Positions 32,598 to 45,972 of a stretch of DNA of 64,000 nucleotides are shown one piece after another. The notes beneath the pieces are model-generated. The model had not been told where the DNA came from. It ran no database searches and saw only the letters and a program-made list of their open reading frames with translations. This stretch comes from Pycnopodia helianthoides (lineage: Eukaryota > Echinodermata > Asteroidea > Forcipulatida > Asteriidae), in contig CM063251.1 in NCBI GenBank assembly GCA_032158295.1, positions 16,443,738 to 16,507,737 of the forward strand, given 5' to 3'. Positions within the stretch are counted from its first letter, which is position 1, and each line of letters begins with the position of its first letter. Position numbers and translations under genes: made by a program.

Positions 32598-34940
32598 TTA
32601 CGAGTTTTTGTTCAGACGTGCCGAGACACAGTAAAAAGGTGGTTGTAAGTTAGGCCATTCACCTTTGTCTTCGATCCAAGTGAAGTTGTCAACATCGAGT
32701 CGGTATACTTTGCTCTGTATCACTCCTGACGCTTCCTCCCCCGTGTCCCCACCAAACACGTAAAGTTTCCCGTTGTGGTTGACCGCACCGTAGTTCACCT
32801 TGCCCTCCGGTAGCTCTGGGCCGAATCTCCACTCGTTACGGTCGGGGTTGAAGATCTCCACGGACTTCAACATGTTCTCGGGTTGTTTCTCACCGAGAGC
32901 CACGCTCCCTCCCAGCAGGTAGATTTCCCGGTTCAGGACGGCAATCCCCGAGCTCGTCCGCGGCAGGATCATGTTGTTGAGGGATGTCCACGAGTCGAAG
33001 CGCGGGTTATAGCATTGGACATTGTCTAAGATGGTGTCGTTAGTCTCGCCTCCCAGTGCGTACAGCTTCCCACCAACAGCAGCAATGCAGTGACTCTTGG
33101 CGGCTTGAGGCATCGGTGTGACCTGACGCCAGACGTTGGTGTTGGTATTGTAGCACTCCATGCTGTTCAGAATCCCATCCGTACTGGCTCCGCCGCTTGC
33201 ATAGATCATACCGTCCAGTACGGCCATGCTGAAATAGTTGCGCGTGATATTCATCGCACCACGCGGTAGCCATTTCTTGTCAAAATGATCGTATTGGAAC
33301 AGGCCCCCACGACGTTGGGCGAAGCGTCGGCCGCTAAACTCTTGCGGCGACCGACCAGCGACGAAGAGGTTGTTTTCACCGGAGACGACACATTCAGCGT
33401 ACTCTATCATGTCGGGTAGTGGCTTGATTCTGTACAGGTCCGTCGTCCACGTCTCTGGTATGGATTCTGTATGATGTGTTAGGAAGACGAACATGTCCTT
33501 GACAGGCATCCCTCTCCTGGTGTTTGTGTTCAACTTGGTGAGGTCCAAGTCCTGACGGCGATCTTTCAGAACGTGGTACTGCAGGGCAGCGTCAATCAGG
33601 TGCTGCACTGACTTATTGTGGACGATCAGTCGATCTCTCTCTACCACGTCGTGAATGTAGTATGGGCTTATTAGAGCAAATCTCACTTGGCTTATGACGT
33701 CTAGAAGATCACCACGTCTGTTGTCGAGATCGTCCCTGACCCAAGCGATCGAAGCTTCATACAGGGTCTCCTCTTGATCGACATTGAGGTCATCGCGGCT
33801 CAAAAGGTCAATCAGTTGATTTTTGCCGAGTTGTAGGAACTCTTCTTCCTTACAGACTTCAGTGAAGCTATCACTGATCATGTCAATGGCAAGCTCCTGC
33901 AGACGAGTACAGTCATGGTCAACGGCAAAAAAGTAGATTCCGGTGCAGTTTGAAAGAGTCACGTGTCTTTCCAAGAAGTGTGCGCATGCGTCTCGAAGGC
34001 TGTCCATTTGGAACATGTTGACCGCTAGTAGAAGGCCCTGTACGTTATCTTCGTTAATCTCAATAGTTGTACTGTAGATAAAGTCTAAGACGAGACGCAA
34101 TGAAGGAGTATCAACCACTCCTATGTTTATCCTGTCTTGTCGACTCTCTGCCAGATCCGCAGTGAACATGGCGTGGAAGTAGGGACTCGAAGACGCCAGG
34201 ACACAACGATGACACGGGAACTCTTCGTCACCTACACAGAGGACAACATCTACCAACCGTCTATCCTTATAGAGCGCCTCCAATCCCGAAACGAGCGAGG
34301 CCGTTTGCTTTTCATCTGTGAATTTATACTTGTCCGGGAAACTGCCGAGTGAACTTTGCCGCGAAATGGTCTTAGCTGTGCTGCCCTCACGGGAGGGTTT
34401 TTTCTCCAACACTGGCTTTGCTGTAAAGGTTGCAGCTACACCAGCAGTGTATGGTGACGAAGATCTTCCTCGGGTGTCCACAGTGTAGGAACCTACCCCG
34501 GACGCGGTACCGTAAGAGGTAGTGGATCGATCCCCGTAGCTCGAGGTTGAGCTCGGGTACTGAGACGCTGTACTGGATGGATTCATGTAACTGGATCCCG
34601 TAGATGGATACTGCGCAGCAGTACTTGATGCGATGGGGTAAGTCGACGCTGTTACTGATGCCCGGGCCGTCAGTGGGGAAGCCGTACCCGAGGACGACTC
34701 CGCGGGTGTGGTGTGAGACGATGAAGAGGACGTCCCGGTCACACTGGAGGTACTGGCAGCCAAACCCTCAGAGCGAGTAAGCGGACGACGGTCAGATCGA
34801 GGTGGACGGTACGGTGACACGCTGTAGTCCTCACTCAGGTCTCTCAATGAGGAAGCAAGGGCCTCAAGTGTATTTGGGTCCATGCTTCGGGGCCTATTAT
34901 TACTATCCATGGACGGTGATCGTTTGGTGTGGATAGACAT
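32598..34940 (-). CDS. BTB-BACK-Kelch (kelch-like) protein
   Basis: Single uninterrupted 780-codon frame. Residues 1-205 are Ser/Thr/Tyr-rich and probably disordered. BTB spans about 219-325 (VDVVLCVGDEEFPCHRCVLA, then SSSPYFHAMF), BACK about 330-435 (FLQLGKNQLIDLLSRDDLNV), and five Kelch repeats about 490-775 with double-Gly signatures (MIYASGG, KLYALGG, EIYLLGG, KLYVFGG). Family members usually act as substrate adaptors for cullin-3 ubiquitin ligases; that role is inferred from architecture. The start chosen is the first Met of the frame; Met11 and Met20 are alternatives. The length exceeds the usual 550-650 because of the N-terminal extension. No introns are seen, so it may be a retrocopy or an intronless family member. 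The subfamily was not assigned. Confidence 0.95.
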   Translation of the reverse strand: MSIHTKRSPSMDSNNRPRSMDPNTLEALASSLRDLSEDYSVSPYRPPRSDRRPLTRSEGLAASTSSVTGTSSSSSHTTPAESSSGTASPLTARASVTASTYPIASSTAAQYPSTGSSYMNPSSTASQYPSSTSSYGDRSTTSYGTASGVGSYTVDTRGRSSSPYTAGVAATFTAKPVLEKKPSREGSTAKTISRQSSLGSFPDKYKFTDEKQTASLVSGLEALYKDRRLVDVVLCVGDEEFPCHRCVLASSSPYFHAMFTADLAESRQDRINIGVVDTPSLRLVLDFIYSTTIEINEDNVQGLLLAVNMFQMDSLRDACAHFLERHVTLSNCTGIYFFAVDHDCTRLQELAIDMISDSFTEVCKEEEFLQLGKNQLIDLLSRDDLNVDQEETLYEASIAWVRDDLDNRRGDLLDVISQVRFALISPYYIHDVVERDRLIVHNKSVQHLIDAALQYHVLKDRRQDLDLTKLNTNTRRGMPVKDMFVFLTHHTESIPETWTTDLYRIKPLPDMIEYAECVVSGENNLFVAGRSPQEFSGRRFAQRRGGLFQYDHFDKKWLPRGAMNITRNYFSMAVLDGMIYASGGASTDGILNSMECYNTNTNVWRQVTPMPQAAKSHCIAAVGGKLYALGGETNDTILDNVQCYNPRFDSWTSLNNMILPRTSSGIAVLNREIYLLGGSVALGEKQPENMLKSVEIFNPDRNEWRFGPELPEGKVNYGAVNHNGKLYVFGGDTGEEASGVIQSKVYRLDVDNFTWIEDKGEWPNLQPPFYCVSARLNKNS

Positions 34941-35361
34941 CCAGAAATGGGTTCCTCCAATATGGGAAGACTATACAGTGAAGCTTTGCCGTCGGGAAAC
35001 CTGCCGAAAATCAAATTCAGGGCCCTGCAAAATGACAACATAAAAAGTACAGTTAAGAAACTTGAAGTTGATTCACTTTTCGAGGTATATTATAGAAACA
35101 AATTTAACACTTCTACCTTGTTCCCACTGTTTAATTTGGTGGAATCTTGTTAGTCTCGATGCAGATATTTAAAAATTAAGGGGAAAGGTTGCCACATGCA
35201 CTTGCCAACTCGACATTTAAGGGCCTAGGCTTAGAGGTTTTAGGACTTGGGTAGGTGCAAGTTTTTATTTTTTATTTAGCTCTTTCGATTGTATCCTAGA
35301 ATATGTAAACAAGTCGGCGGCTCTCGATTCCTCCGGGGAGCATTGACTAACGTTCAATCTC

Positions 35362-35560
35362 TTAAAGGGACACGTTGCCTCGGATTTGGCGCTTTGGGCT
35401 ATAAAAAGCGTTCGAAAGCGTTTGTTATGAAATGTGGTTGGAAAGATGTTTTAAAAGTAGAATATAATGATCCACACAAAATATATGACACGAAGTTGTG
35501 TGGTTTTTCCTTTTACTTCGTGAACTTACATGGTTCTGCATTTTGTAGAACCAAAGTTTC
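35362..35560 (+). repeat. dispersed MITE-like repeat, TTAAAGGGACA family
   Basis: Second copy of the family at 2709-2890; it shares GGCGCTTTGGGCTATAA and TTTTGTAGAACCAAA. Confidence 0.6.
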
Positions 35561-35658
35561 TACCCCCTCACCGCCTCCACTCTTTGCTGCGCTACTGAAC
35601 TTTGTTCATGAAACGATGCACTCTCCTGCGCTTTGAAAGCTACGGAAATCTACAGGTA

Positions 35659-36020
35659 GACTGGTACTACAGGTAATCTACAGGTACGCTGTCCTTATCC
35701 GCACGGATAAGGACAGGCACCGGTCTATTGGTCAAAGAGATGGTCACTGCTACTGGTCCCCTGTCCGACTGGTCCCCCTATTTACAGGTAGCCCGAACAT
35801 CTGTCGTCACACTTCGAGGCTCGTGTTTTACGCCAGAGACCGCTTTGAGCGTTTGGAGGAATCCTGACAAACGCACCTTTGACCTCGCATCCCATTGCGG
35901 TCTTGCAGATAGGGGGACCAGTTGGACAGGGGACCAGTAGCAGTGACCATCTCTTTGACTAATAGACCGGTGCCTGTCCTTATCCTTGTGGATAAGGACA
36001 GCGTACCAGTCTAATATACA
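35659..36020. mobile_element. large foldback element with nested palindromes
   Basis: Arms of about 105-125 bp are near-perfect inverses (AGGACAGGCACCGGTCTATT on the left, AATAGACCGGTGCCTGTCCT on the right) around about 130 bp of unique sequence. Each arm also holds a small palindrome, GTCCTTATCC/GGATAAGGAC. Frames across it on both strands are shadows. Confidence 0.78.
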
Positions 36021-36029
36021 GGCGCCACA

Positions 36030-39000
36030 ACCCACTTTTTCTTTCCAATGGCTGGGGGCGCCCTCCACCACGACCACTGTGTAGAAGCGCAATAAATTCC
36101 CAATAGAAAGTGCAACTCTCGTGCGTTTTTGAAAAAAAAACCAATGATAATTTTTAATAAATACAATTTAAACTTTTGTAAAAAAATAATTTGTTTAAAT
36201 TAGCATTGAAACAAAAATTCGAAAATCTACACTCTGGAGCTATTTTTATAACTTCAAAAACCAAATGTTCGTTATATTGAACAATTGAGTCATGGTACTG
36301 TCTAACACAGGACCACACCTGGAACTTGTACGTCGAGATTCTGAACATAGCACTTTACAACAAAAACAACAATAACAATTTTCGAATGTCGTGTAGAAAT
36401 AACCCTAAAATGTGGAATTGAATCAAGTTTACACTCTCTTTAGCAGAACTATGTACATAGTTCCATTTAATACACACGGGAAGTTGAGAACTTCGGGAAA
36501 CAACAATTTCTTCAGACTGTAATGGACTGCGAGGAGGGGGAAAAGAAACGGTAAGCGAAAATCTAACCCAATTTTCCTCCCTGTTTTCTAGCACCTCACC
36601 CCTCATATAAGTTAAAATTTGATTTAGGAATACTGAAACAATGATTATTTAGTGAAGCTAAATTAATTGTTCAATATTTCCGGTGTCGAATTTGAATATT
36701 AATATGAACAAATTAGTTGAAAAGTAAACTAAAAGTTGGGTATCTACTGAAAGCCTTTCTCCACCATCGAACTGAAGTCACAGTCTAACCTTTGACCTGT
36801 TCATATAAGCAAAAATGCTTGATCATGTAGCTCTGCAAACCTCCACGTATGTAAGTCAGAAGAACACGCTTGCCCTTCAACTTTAAGATTATAACAAAAT
36901 TATGAACCACAAAGGGGGTCAATCGTTGAAATCAAATACAAAAGGATTTTAAAAAGTGAAGCAAATCGGAAGTACCACTGACCGAGGAGCTGTTCTTAAT
37001 ATTCCAGGGTGAATTAAAAATTTGCGTCTTCTACCATTACGTAGTGAACACCGTGACGATGCGTGACCAGTCACCTGCAACTATGCTCAGGTAATCTTTC
37101 TGAAATGTAAGACATTCTACAGACAGGCTTAGAGTAAATTTCCTGATCGGCCTCGAAATGAATTACGTCTAATCAATGTGAGCTCTTCAAACAGGTGCAA
37201 GACATCGGGATAATGTATGCATGGTACAACTTAACTCCACTGCAATCGAAAACTTAGAAAGACAAATCCATGGACAGTTCAAAAAAGAAAGTCAAGTACG
37301 TCAGAATTTAAAATATAATAGAGCCTCGAACTCAGTGAGCTCACCCACAAGTGTCACATTGAATAACAAATTAATCTTCCTCGAAGAATATAATTTTGAT
37401 ATATTTAAACAACACTGATCCCCTTCCCAAAATTAATTGCCATCAACGTTCGTGGTAATTAACTCATCAACGATTGCCCTTAAACGGTGCTTGCTTTTCT
37501 TTGTCAACCAGGTAGAGCAGTTTCTAGCAAGCTCAGATAATGGGCCTGTTAAGACTCTCTCTAGCGTACATGGGTCTGTATAATTATACGGGTTAAAGGA
37601 ATCAACAACCATGCCAAGTGGTTTGATGACGCCACTAAATAACTGAACTAAAATATTAGAGTCAAACACTCATAAATATTAAATAAATTTGTAAAACACA
37701 CCCACAGGCCCAATGTTAAATACGAAAATCTCTATAGTTATCACGACGGTACTCATACCCAAAACTACATAAAGTTTGGTATATTGAAATCGAGAAGCCT
37801 TAATTAAAAGGTTTGTCTTGAAAAGTGCAATGTTTATAGCTTTTCCCTGTCTCCCCCCCCCCCATAAGACTTAGAACAGAATTTGGAAATACACTAATGT
37901 AACAATTTTGTTTGTTTCTCCTCCACAGGGCATTGTATGATACTGCTATTAAATCGACGGAATACAATTTTAAAGACCAACTGTTTATTTCAATAGCTGC
38001 AATCAAAACAATCCCGCAATCAACCTGTATAAAATCACTGAGAACTAACAATAACTGAAACGGAACCAGAAAAACATAGAATGGACATCTCAAAATAAAA
38101 CACTTTAAAAACACGCATTGACAGATGTACTTTCCTAGTAAACTCCGGGGATTAATTAAATAGTGTATTTTCATAAATAGAAGATTTGCATGGACATTTT
38201 CTCTCCAAACTCAATGATGTTCCATGTTTTAGAAAACAAAGTTACTTTTTTAATTAAAATTTTCACCTGCAGATTGAGATGAGGGTCTTAATGAGGTTAT
38301 GAACGCTTATTAATGGTTACAAAAATAGGTACAGAAGGACTGCTGTCGAGTCTAATACGGATGAACCTCCACAAGCTCAAAGACTCAAAATGGCGCCCTT
38401 CATTAAAAGTGACACAGGGAGCAAGTGCAGAATACACGGCAACTGAACGCGCCACTAAGTAACCGTCAATGCATGTGTATTGCCCATTGTATAAAGGCAC
38501 ATTTAATATAATTACGAATGAGTCAAGTTTAGGGCACCCTCCATGTTGCCAACCTCTCTACCACCTTGCCCTGATACCAGTGACCAGCTATCACAATGTC
38601 ATGGACCTTCCTGTTCCAACAGCCCAAGAACATTCTGTGGAGTTGAAGGTTCTAAAGCTGTCCCCTGAAGCTGTAATAATCCATAAACAGCATTTGATAT
38701 CGTCGACCGATATTCAAACTTGAAATCAATTACAACATCGGTTTGCCCTACTTAGTTCACTAAGTTCAAGAAGAGCAATTATTTGGATTTTGATGTACGA
38801 GGGTTGAAATACTGTGTACTTTAACTGAATAGGGGTATACCATTAGTAGTATCACAATAATGCTGGTGACACCTCTTTTAGTGGTAGTAATAAAAGGAAC
38901 TTATGTGTTATGAACCAAATCATGTACCCCCCCCAAACAAAATAAAAATTAAGCGCTGGTGTTTTTATAAGCTGTTAGAACAAATCACTTTGCCTTATTG

Positions 39001-40400
39001 CTCCTATACGCCAAGCCTCGTAACTTACCAGTCAGTGCAATATAAACGGGAATTATTTTTTTTCTGTTTAAATGTGTGATTCAGAAACCTAGCAAGTTAC
39101 AAGAATGGTGATATATTACGATAAAAACATGTTTGTAATACAGCAAAAAGAATAAAGTCGTCACCAAAGTAGCCTTAATTGAATATTTATACACTACTAT
39201 GCAACCGTTTAGCCTACTTAGATATACAAAACAATAATAATGTATTGGTGTAAATATTAAACGAGATAATCCACATCATAAAGACATTCAAAATATGTTC
39301 CTGAAGTAAATATAGAAATCTTATACGAAGAGGTAGACTATTAATACTTTGGTATGTAGTCTGAATCAGCGTCTTGTGCGCAGCGGTATGCTTGGAATTT
39401 ACTGAGTTTGCTGAAAGGAATTCTACTCGTGACGTTTTGACTCGAGGAAATCTTTCACTATTATGAATGCTGACGTGCCAGTCGGTTTAGTCTTCTGCAG
39501 CCGGAATTTTAAAGTCTCGTATGTGAAACTTTGGTAGAGCAAGGGACAATGATTCCAACTCCAAATTTTTGAGTACAATAAAATGACAACATGTTAACAG
39601 GGGTTCATCATAGACAAGACTAAATAATAAATCGCTATATGAAAGCTGACCAAGGTTACCAAACGCAGCAACATTGTACTAGTTTTAGCTCTATGTTATT
39701 TGTGTTTGTGGCGCTACTCTGTTGATATTGTCTGGCCACCCATCGGGTGAAAACGAGCATGTAAATCGTTATTCTTTCATGGAATTGCTGTAGTCCCCCC
39801 AACTTTACTGAATGTTCTTTAACTAGTAAAGATAGAAAACTACATTCTAAAAAATAACCCCAACCTGTGAACCTCAATCTGTTGTTGTTTTTCCTTTAAT
39901 ATGTACACTAAACTAGCTATATTAAATGGCAGTGTTATTTTCAATTAAAGACACAATGACCGACAGGTCACACGTGCGTGTTAGATCATAGCATATGTTA
40001 TGATGTTGACGTTATAACAATAACGTAATAATACTTTTACTGATTTAATCCAAGTGCGCAACAGAAAAACTTAACTCGGCCATTTAATGTGAAATGTCAC
40101 CCAGTGCAGCGGTATGAAGCAAACTAAAATAAGCATTCATGTGTTTTACAATTTGAAGCTTGTCTGAGCAACATACCGGTACCATGATGCATGCTAGTTA
40201 AGTCAGAGGCCAGACGTTTGAGTCATTTCAGTTCACCAGACTGATTGCCAATAATGGGACCTATTTTAGCATGAGTAAAGCGGTCAAGAATCTCATCCCG
40301 TCTCATCATAATACAATGTATGCATGACATCATTGTGTATTCAACCGCCGATCACCATCGCAATAGAAATACAAGTATGCCCCATCTCGTTTCTAGTTGC
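36030..40400. other. non-coding stretch
   Basis: No exon, RNA gene or array recognised. Short frames such as 37433-37669 (minus) have no motif and no splice support. Confidence 0.4.
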
Positions 40401-40401
40401 A

Positions 40402-40651
40402 ATGGGCGTGCGGGGCACTTTGGTTAAAGGGGGTCAGTTGGGGGGGGGGGAGGGGAGGGGGGGGGGGTCATTTGCCCGAAATTGGACAAAGATGAAAACA
40501 TAAGTACCAATTTATTATACCGAATGAAAAGTATCAGTTTGCTTTCTCTCCCAATTATTTTCCTTCTTGTTGTGCCCAACTCCCCCCCCCACTGTTTTGC
40601 CTGACTTTGGAGGGCAGTTCCCCCCCCCGACCCCTTGGTAGTACGCCTATG
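40402..40651. mobile_element. diverged MITE-like repeat with GGGCGT / TACGCC ends
   Basis: Third copy of the family at 4438-4667: an ATGGGCGTG start, long G and C tracts, GCTTTCTCTCCC in the middle and AGTACGCCTATG at the end. Confidence 0.5.
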
Positions 40652-40659
40652 AGTTACAT

Positions 40660-42230
40660 AGGATGATTCGTGACCTGTCAGCAACATCATTTTATTAACG
40701 GGTCTAGAAACTTCTAGAAAAGGAAGGAACATCCAGCTAAGTTCAGTTGAAATATTTCCACTCATTTAGGCTTCTTTGAAAATACGTTTAAACGGTACTA
40801 AGATTAAACTGTAAGATTTAAGTGGTGGAGCTCTCCTTTAAAGTAAAGATTGTGGAGACGGGATCCCCGGTAATTAATTGTAAACGAGTTAAAGAAACTA
40901 ACTTTGTATGGAACTTGGCTAGCTTTAGGTGGCACGAAATCACGAGTTCACACACAAATAGGGACAGGACAAACACTAAAATGACGAGAGAGCTTGTCAA
41001 TGAACTAATTTTTGTTAGTGAAAAAAAAAAATAAAAAAATGGTATTAACAAGACATTTGGCGTGCTATGGAAATTTTTTTCGGATAAAAGAAAAGAAAAA
41101 ACATGGCAGAATACTGACTATTTAAATAAAAACGGACACTTGAAAAGTGCCCGATGGCACTCTGCGTAAGTGGCTCCATGCCACTGCGACTGTCAAACTA
41201 TAGACAAAACATTACTATAGTGTGCTTTTGTGCCATGTAAAACACAGTATTGGGTGCGAAATTTCAAAATTGCTATTAAAATGCATAAATGTGTATACAG
41301 CAAATAAAACGAAAACAAAAATGCAATAAACAGCGAAACCACGAATTACCTATCTTGTCCGGCGAGATTTTAAACTTAGATAAGTGTGGACGGCAATGGG
41401 AGAGGGGGGGGGGGCGGAGTGGATTGCACTTAAAAAATAATGAGGTACAGAAATAATATTTAGGTACGTGTATTGAAAACATTTAGAACTCTTACAGAGC
41501 CACATCGTCAACAAACCTTTTATGAAACTTGTTTTTTTGAAATGGTTTTTATGTTATGATTTTTACTCCTATGCCCTTCCCCAACTGGAGTCAATTAGGC
41601 CTGAAGTCAAAGAAATTGTGACTAAAGATGACAACATTTCAAATGGAAATATTTATCAAGATGATTGTTACCATATCCAATTTTATACGGAGTCAACTTA
41701 GAATCCAACTTAGAATTAAACAGCAGGTTTATTGAACATGCACCAGATAGTCCCAGAATGAAAATAGATTATGTCTTGATTACGAAAAAAAATAAAAAAT
41801 AAAAAATGCCTGGCATTTCTTAAAACTTGTATAATGTCTGACGAATCAAATTTTTGCTTTAACGAAGATTGAAAACGAACAATATTTCAGATTAAATTAT
41901 TTAAAGACTCAACTATTATAATGTGCTTCTTAAAGGTTGGAAGGGCTTTCAGGAACAACAATAAAAACAAACGCATAATAACTAAATGTATAATACCAAT
42001 GTCGTATTCAGCACGCTTCAAGTACCATTGCTGTACAACTCCCATTGCATTATCATCCATGTGTTATCTAGTTGATTGCTGTTATCACGGCAGCACAGAA
42101 GAGTTAGGATTTGCTTGACTTGTTTTAAATACTTTAATATAATTTATTCGTCATATTTTTCAATTTTAAACATTACATAAGACCCACTTAAATCACGTTT
42201 AAAAGAATGAGCACATTACTACACATTATG
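40660..42230. other. non-coding stretch
   Basis: AT-rich with homopolymer runs and a G tract at about 41405. No gene recognised. Confidence 0.4.
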
Positions 42231-42236
42231 TGCAAC

Positions 42237-42578
42237 TTAAAGGTCCTGTACACTATTGGTAAGATCGAAAAACACAATGTTCACAGATTTACACATAACT
42301 TACATGATTTAAAGTAAGTAATCGTAGAAAGGGTTCCTTAAAATATTTCTGCCTAAAATGCTATCGTTTCTGAGAAACGAGTAAAACAACAGAAATTATC
42401 GCGCGCGATAATTTGAAAAAACAGAAAACACATAAGATCTCTTTTCACTATTTTCTCGTGACCTCGATGACCAATTGAGCTCAAACTTTCACAGGTTTGT
42501 TTGTTCATGCATATGTTTAATCACACAAAATGTGGACACTGATTTTGAGCTGTTACCAAAAGTGTACAATACCTTTAA
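42237..42578. mobile_element. MITE, TTAAAGGTCCTGTACACTATTGGTAA family
   Basis: Inverted ends (AAAGGTCCTGTACACTATTG and CAAAAGTGTACAATACCTTT). The interior carries CTATTTTCTCGTGACC and TCAAACTT.TACAGGTTTGT, also found in the 26578-26967 element, so the two families are related. Confidence 0.7.
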
Positions 42579-42579
42579 T

Positions 42580-45500
42580 AAGATATCTTACCTTATAACC
42601 AAGTGGAGTTTGGTGGATGTAAGAACAGCTTCTTTCGGGGGTAACTTGCTTTATAATTTCATCCCAAAACCAATATCCAAAGACAGATGAAAATCACCCC
42701 GTTGTTTTAGCCGCCATACCAATAATCCAAACACAAGAAAAGGAAGATTATGTTGAATATCACAGCTTGATCGACTTGCGCGGCGCTAGATCTTCCCGTA
42801 GTCACGCCTCGACCAATGGTTTCCTGACATTCTACGAGGTCAAACTGTCTCATCGTCGTATCCAGATCACGTGACCGATGCCGTAGGTACAGACTGCAAT
42901 GCGTGTATTAGTAGTCCAGGAATTTCTGCCGCGCCAAATAAGGAAGATACCGCCGAACGCGTCATTGGTATCAGATTGCGGGTTTCTATACCGTTCTGCA
43001 CTAAGACATACCTGAACGCGTGAGACATTGTAGTATTTGTGTGTGTGTGTAAAATGCAGTTGCAGGCGGCATGTATGATAACTTGGCTCACTAAAAACAA
43101 ATAGCAAAGTTTGTTCGTAACAATTCTGTTTGGCACTCGGGGATCGTTTGGAAAAAAAAGTTATTTTGCACAAGTCATGGACGCTGGCCTACTTGGCAAA
43201 GCCGCCAAGGAATTCTCGACTAGATTTGTTGAACCTGTGCAGGAAACGCAGATCCGAAAATTAATGACAGACGCATTCTTCCCATCTCCACATTCCTAGA
43301 CGTGCTTGTTTTGAACGTGGTCAGCGGCACTTTATACTGAGCGGCACTTGGATACCTTTCTTATAAATAGCGCCACCTCTGGACTGCTATTTATTTTGCT
43401 TGAACTGAATATTTTGTTGAGAGAGCTTGCTCCGCCATCTTGTTGTTATTAAAGGCCTCGTTATAGATATATTAACTTTTTTTTGGGGGGGGGGGGTTAC
43501 GTTTAAAAGTACAAATTCGAACGAGTTTATATCAAGGCATATTGGCTATATGACGCTTGTCAACGACGAAATAATCCGACGACAAACTCTGTCACAAGAC
43601 TGTTTTCTTGTCATGGTGATTGGAATAATGGCGACCTATTCCGAGAAGGGTTAAGAAGAAGAATACGAACGCGAAAAAAACAAACAAACAAACAAACAAA
43701 CAAACACAAATACCCCAACAAAACAAACAAACAAACAAACAAACAGACGACACCCCAACAAACAAAAGGGGGTTTGTGCTGATAGTGCACAACCACCTAA
43801 GAACATAAAAAATAACGAGGTTCATCGGCTGAAGCCCGAACACATATAACAAAAAAGGGGGGGGGAGAAGAAAAATATTACAAAAACAAGAGGTGTTCGG
43901 CTGAAACCTAATAAACAAAACTTTTACGCGTGACGAAGGTAGGCCTACACTGCATAATAATAATACCCACTAAAGGTAACACTGTGACAAGACATTAAAC
44001 AATTTTTTCAACAATAGAAACTGATACCAAGTACAATACATGTAAAATATTGTCAATGAAAAAACCTATTACAAGTCAGCTATATATCATGTTCCATGAC
44101 AAAAAAAAACCGTTCGGAAAATTTCACAACAGCACACAATTACAGTGAAGATAACAAAGCCATTTTCAACTCAATAAATAAAAAAAAAATAAAAAAATAT
44201 GTTACACTTGACATACATTGAGGTCGATCATCAGGGTTGAACAGACATACTACACGCACATGTCTCTTTGTTGATGCAAACATGGCCATACATTATGAGA
44301 ACACAATAAAAGGGTGATTTTAGAGGGGTACGAAAGGGGTGTACCATTTTTTTTATGGGCATTTCTGCCCAATTAAAACTGTAGTTTCCCTTCGCATTTC
44401 TCTTAAACAAGCCCCTTTTCAACGTTCTTGTTGTGCTATTTACTGTTTTTTTAAGTAAGCTTATCTGACGTGAGTGTATACACAAATACATTGTATGCGT
44501 GTAAATGGAAAAATTGTTTTAAAAACATTGAAATTATCGCGTTTAAAGATAATAAAATGTACCATTTTACTCTGGTAATTTTTAATATCCAAAGTCAATT
44601 TTGGGGGATCGCGGCTTCGAAGGAGAACATTCCATCACAGTGGTAAGGCCTATTGAGGGCAACAACGTGTGGTGATTTAACTCAAAACAAGCATTTCCTG
44701 AAAACGGTGTTTACTAGAAATGACAGGTACATTGTAAACGTTTCTAAAGCGATATACAAACATTTGGATAACACAGAACTACAAAAACGGTTCAAAAACA
44801 TAGAAACTAAACTAAAGAAAGGAGCCTTCAACCCCGTCCTTTGGGGAACGAATTTGAAAATGCAAAAATACATAGGCCTAACTCCCATCCTACAGAAAAA
44901 GTGAAAACAAAATCAGTTTATAAATGTGCCACAAGGCATGTAAAATACAACAGACAATCTCATCCACAGTACGAATGACAAGAAACAAGTTAATAACAAA
45001 TATTCAAACATTTGGAAAGTAAAAAATAAACTGTATACATGAAAAGGAATCAAAAAGTGATGGTGTGGAAAAAACAAATTAAATAATTGTGTTTGGCCAC
45101 AGACCCCAAATGAAAAATACTGCGGGCCGACCAATAGTCACCGCTCCCGTCAATACAGGTACATAGAAATAAGTTATATTCCTCGAATATGGCAACAACG
45201 AGGGCGCACTTGGTATCCCTAAACTAACGATTAGACTTTCAAAGTATAAAGGAACCAGTGACCAAACAACTCAAACAATATCCTCTAAAGCAATTAACAA
45301 ATATTTTCAATCAGCACGTAGTCTGGACTACTTTTATTTTAATGTACAGACAAACTGAGACTGGAAAGGAGGTCATCCCCAATTAATTGTGGAATTTCTG
45401 GAATTGTGGTGGCGAAACTTTTAACAATGAGATTAAGTCATGAGTTAAAGCCGAGTTGAGCTGGGAAGCTGATTTGTGTTTCATGTTCATTCGATGTCGG

Positions 45501-45590
45501 AGTAAAAGATAACCCATATACTTTATATATGTTTACCCTTGTGTACCATGAAATAAAATGTTGTGGTGCCATATAGTAACACTGTACACT
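42580..45590. other. non-coding stretch with AAAC microsatellite
   Basis: An (AAAC)n tract at about 43678-43745 produces long low-complexity frames. A 40-codon frame at 43177-43299 on the plus strand has coding-like composition but no recognisable domain. No gene is called. Confidence 0.4.
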
Positions 45591-45594
45591 ATAC

Positions 45595-45972
45595 TTAAAG
45601 GAACATTACAGAATTGGTTTTTGCTGGCAGTGTAAACACTTTATGTAATCCACCATATACATAAACTGACAAACCTGTAGAAGTTTGAGATCGATCGGCC
45701 ATCTGAGTCACGAGAAAATAGTGAAAACCCGAATACACATTTGCATGAAATCATATAGATTCAACAAATGAATAAAACGCTCACTGAACGTTAAACTCCA
45801 ATCAGAAAATTAGTTTATTCATTTCTCATCAAATATGGCATTTCAGACAGAAATATTTCAAGGGATGTTTTCTACTATCATCATCATTAGACCGGGTAAG
45901 TTTTATGTAAATCTGTGATCAAAAAGTATATTTTCCAAGTTTTTTTCATACCAATTCTGTAATGTTCCTTTA
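45595..45972. mobile_element. MITE, TTAAAGGAACATTACAGAATTGG family (full copy)
   Basis: Complete copy with both inverted ends. It spans the left boundary of the transporter duplication: sequence right of about 45740 is duplicated at 52528, sequence left of it is not. Confidence 0.85.

Noticed and set aside
37433..37669. 78-codon minus-strand frame with fairly complex composition
   Set aside because: No domain recognised and no splice or promoter context. It cannot be supported as a gene without a protein search.
43592..43918. Two overlapping Cys/Phe/Val-rich frames of 61 and 108 codons
   Set aside because: Driven by the (AAAC)n microsatellite and G tract.
44653..44904. 83-codon plus-strand Lys-rich frame
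   Set aside because: Charged composition but no recognised motif, splice site or neighbour. Left uncalled.
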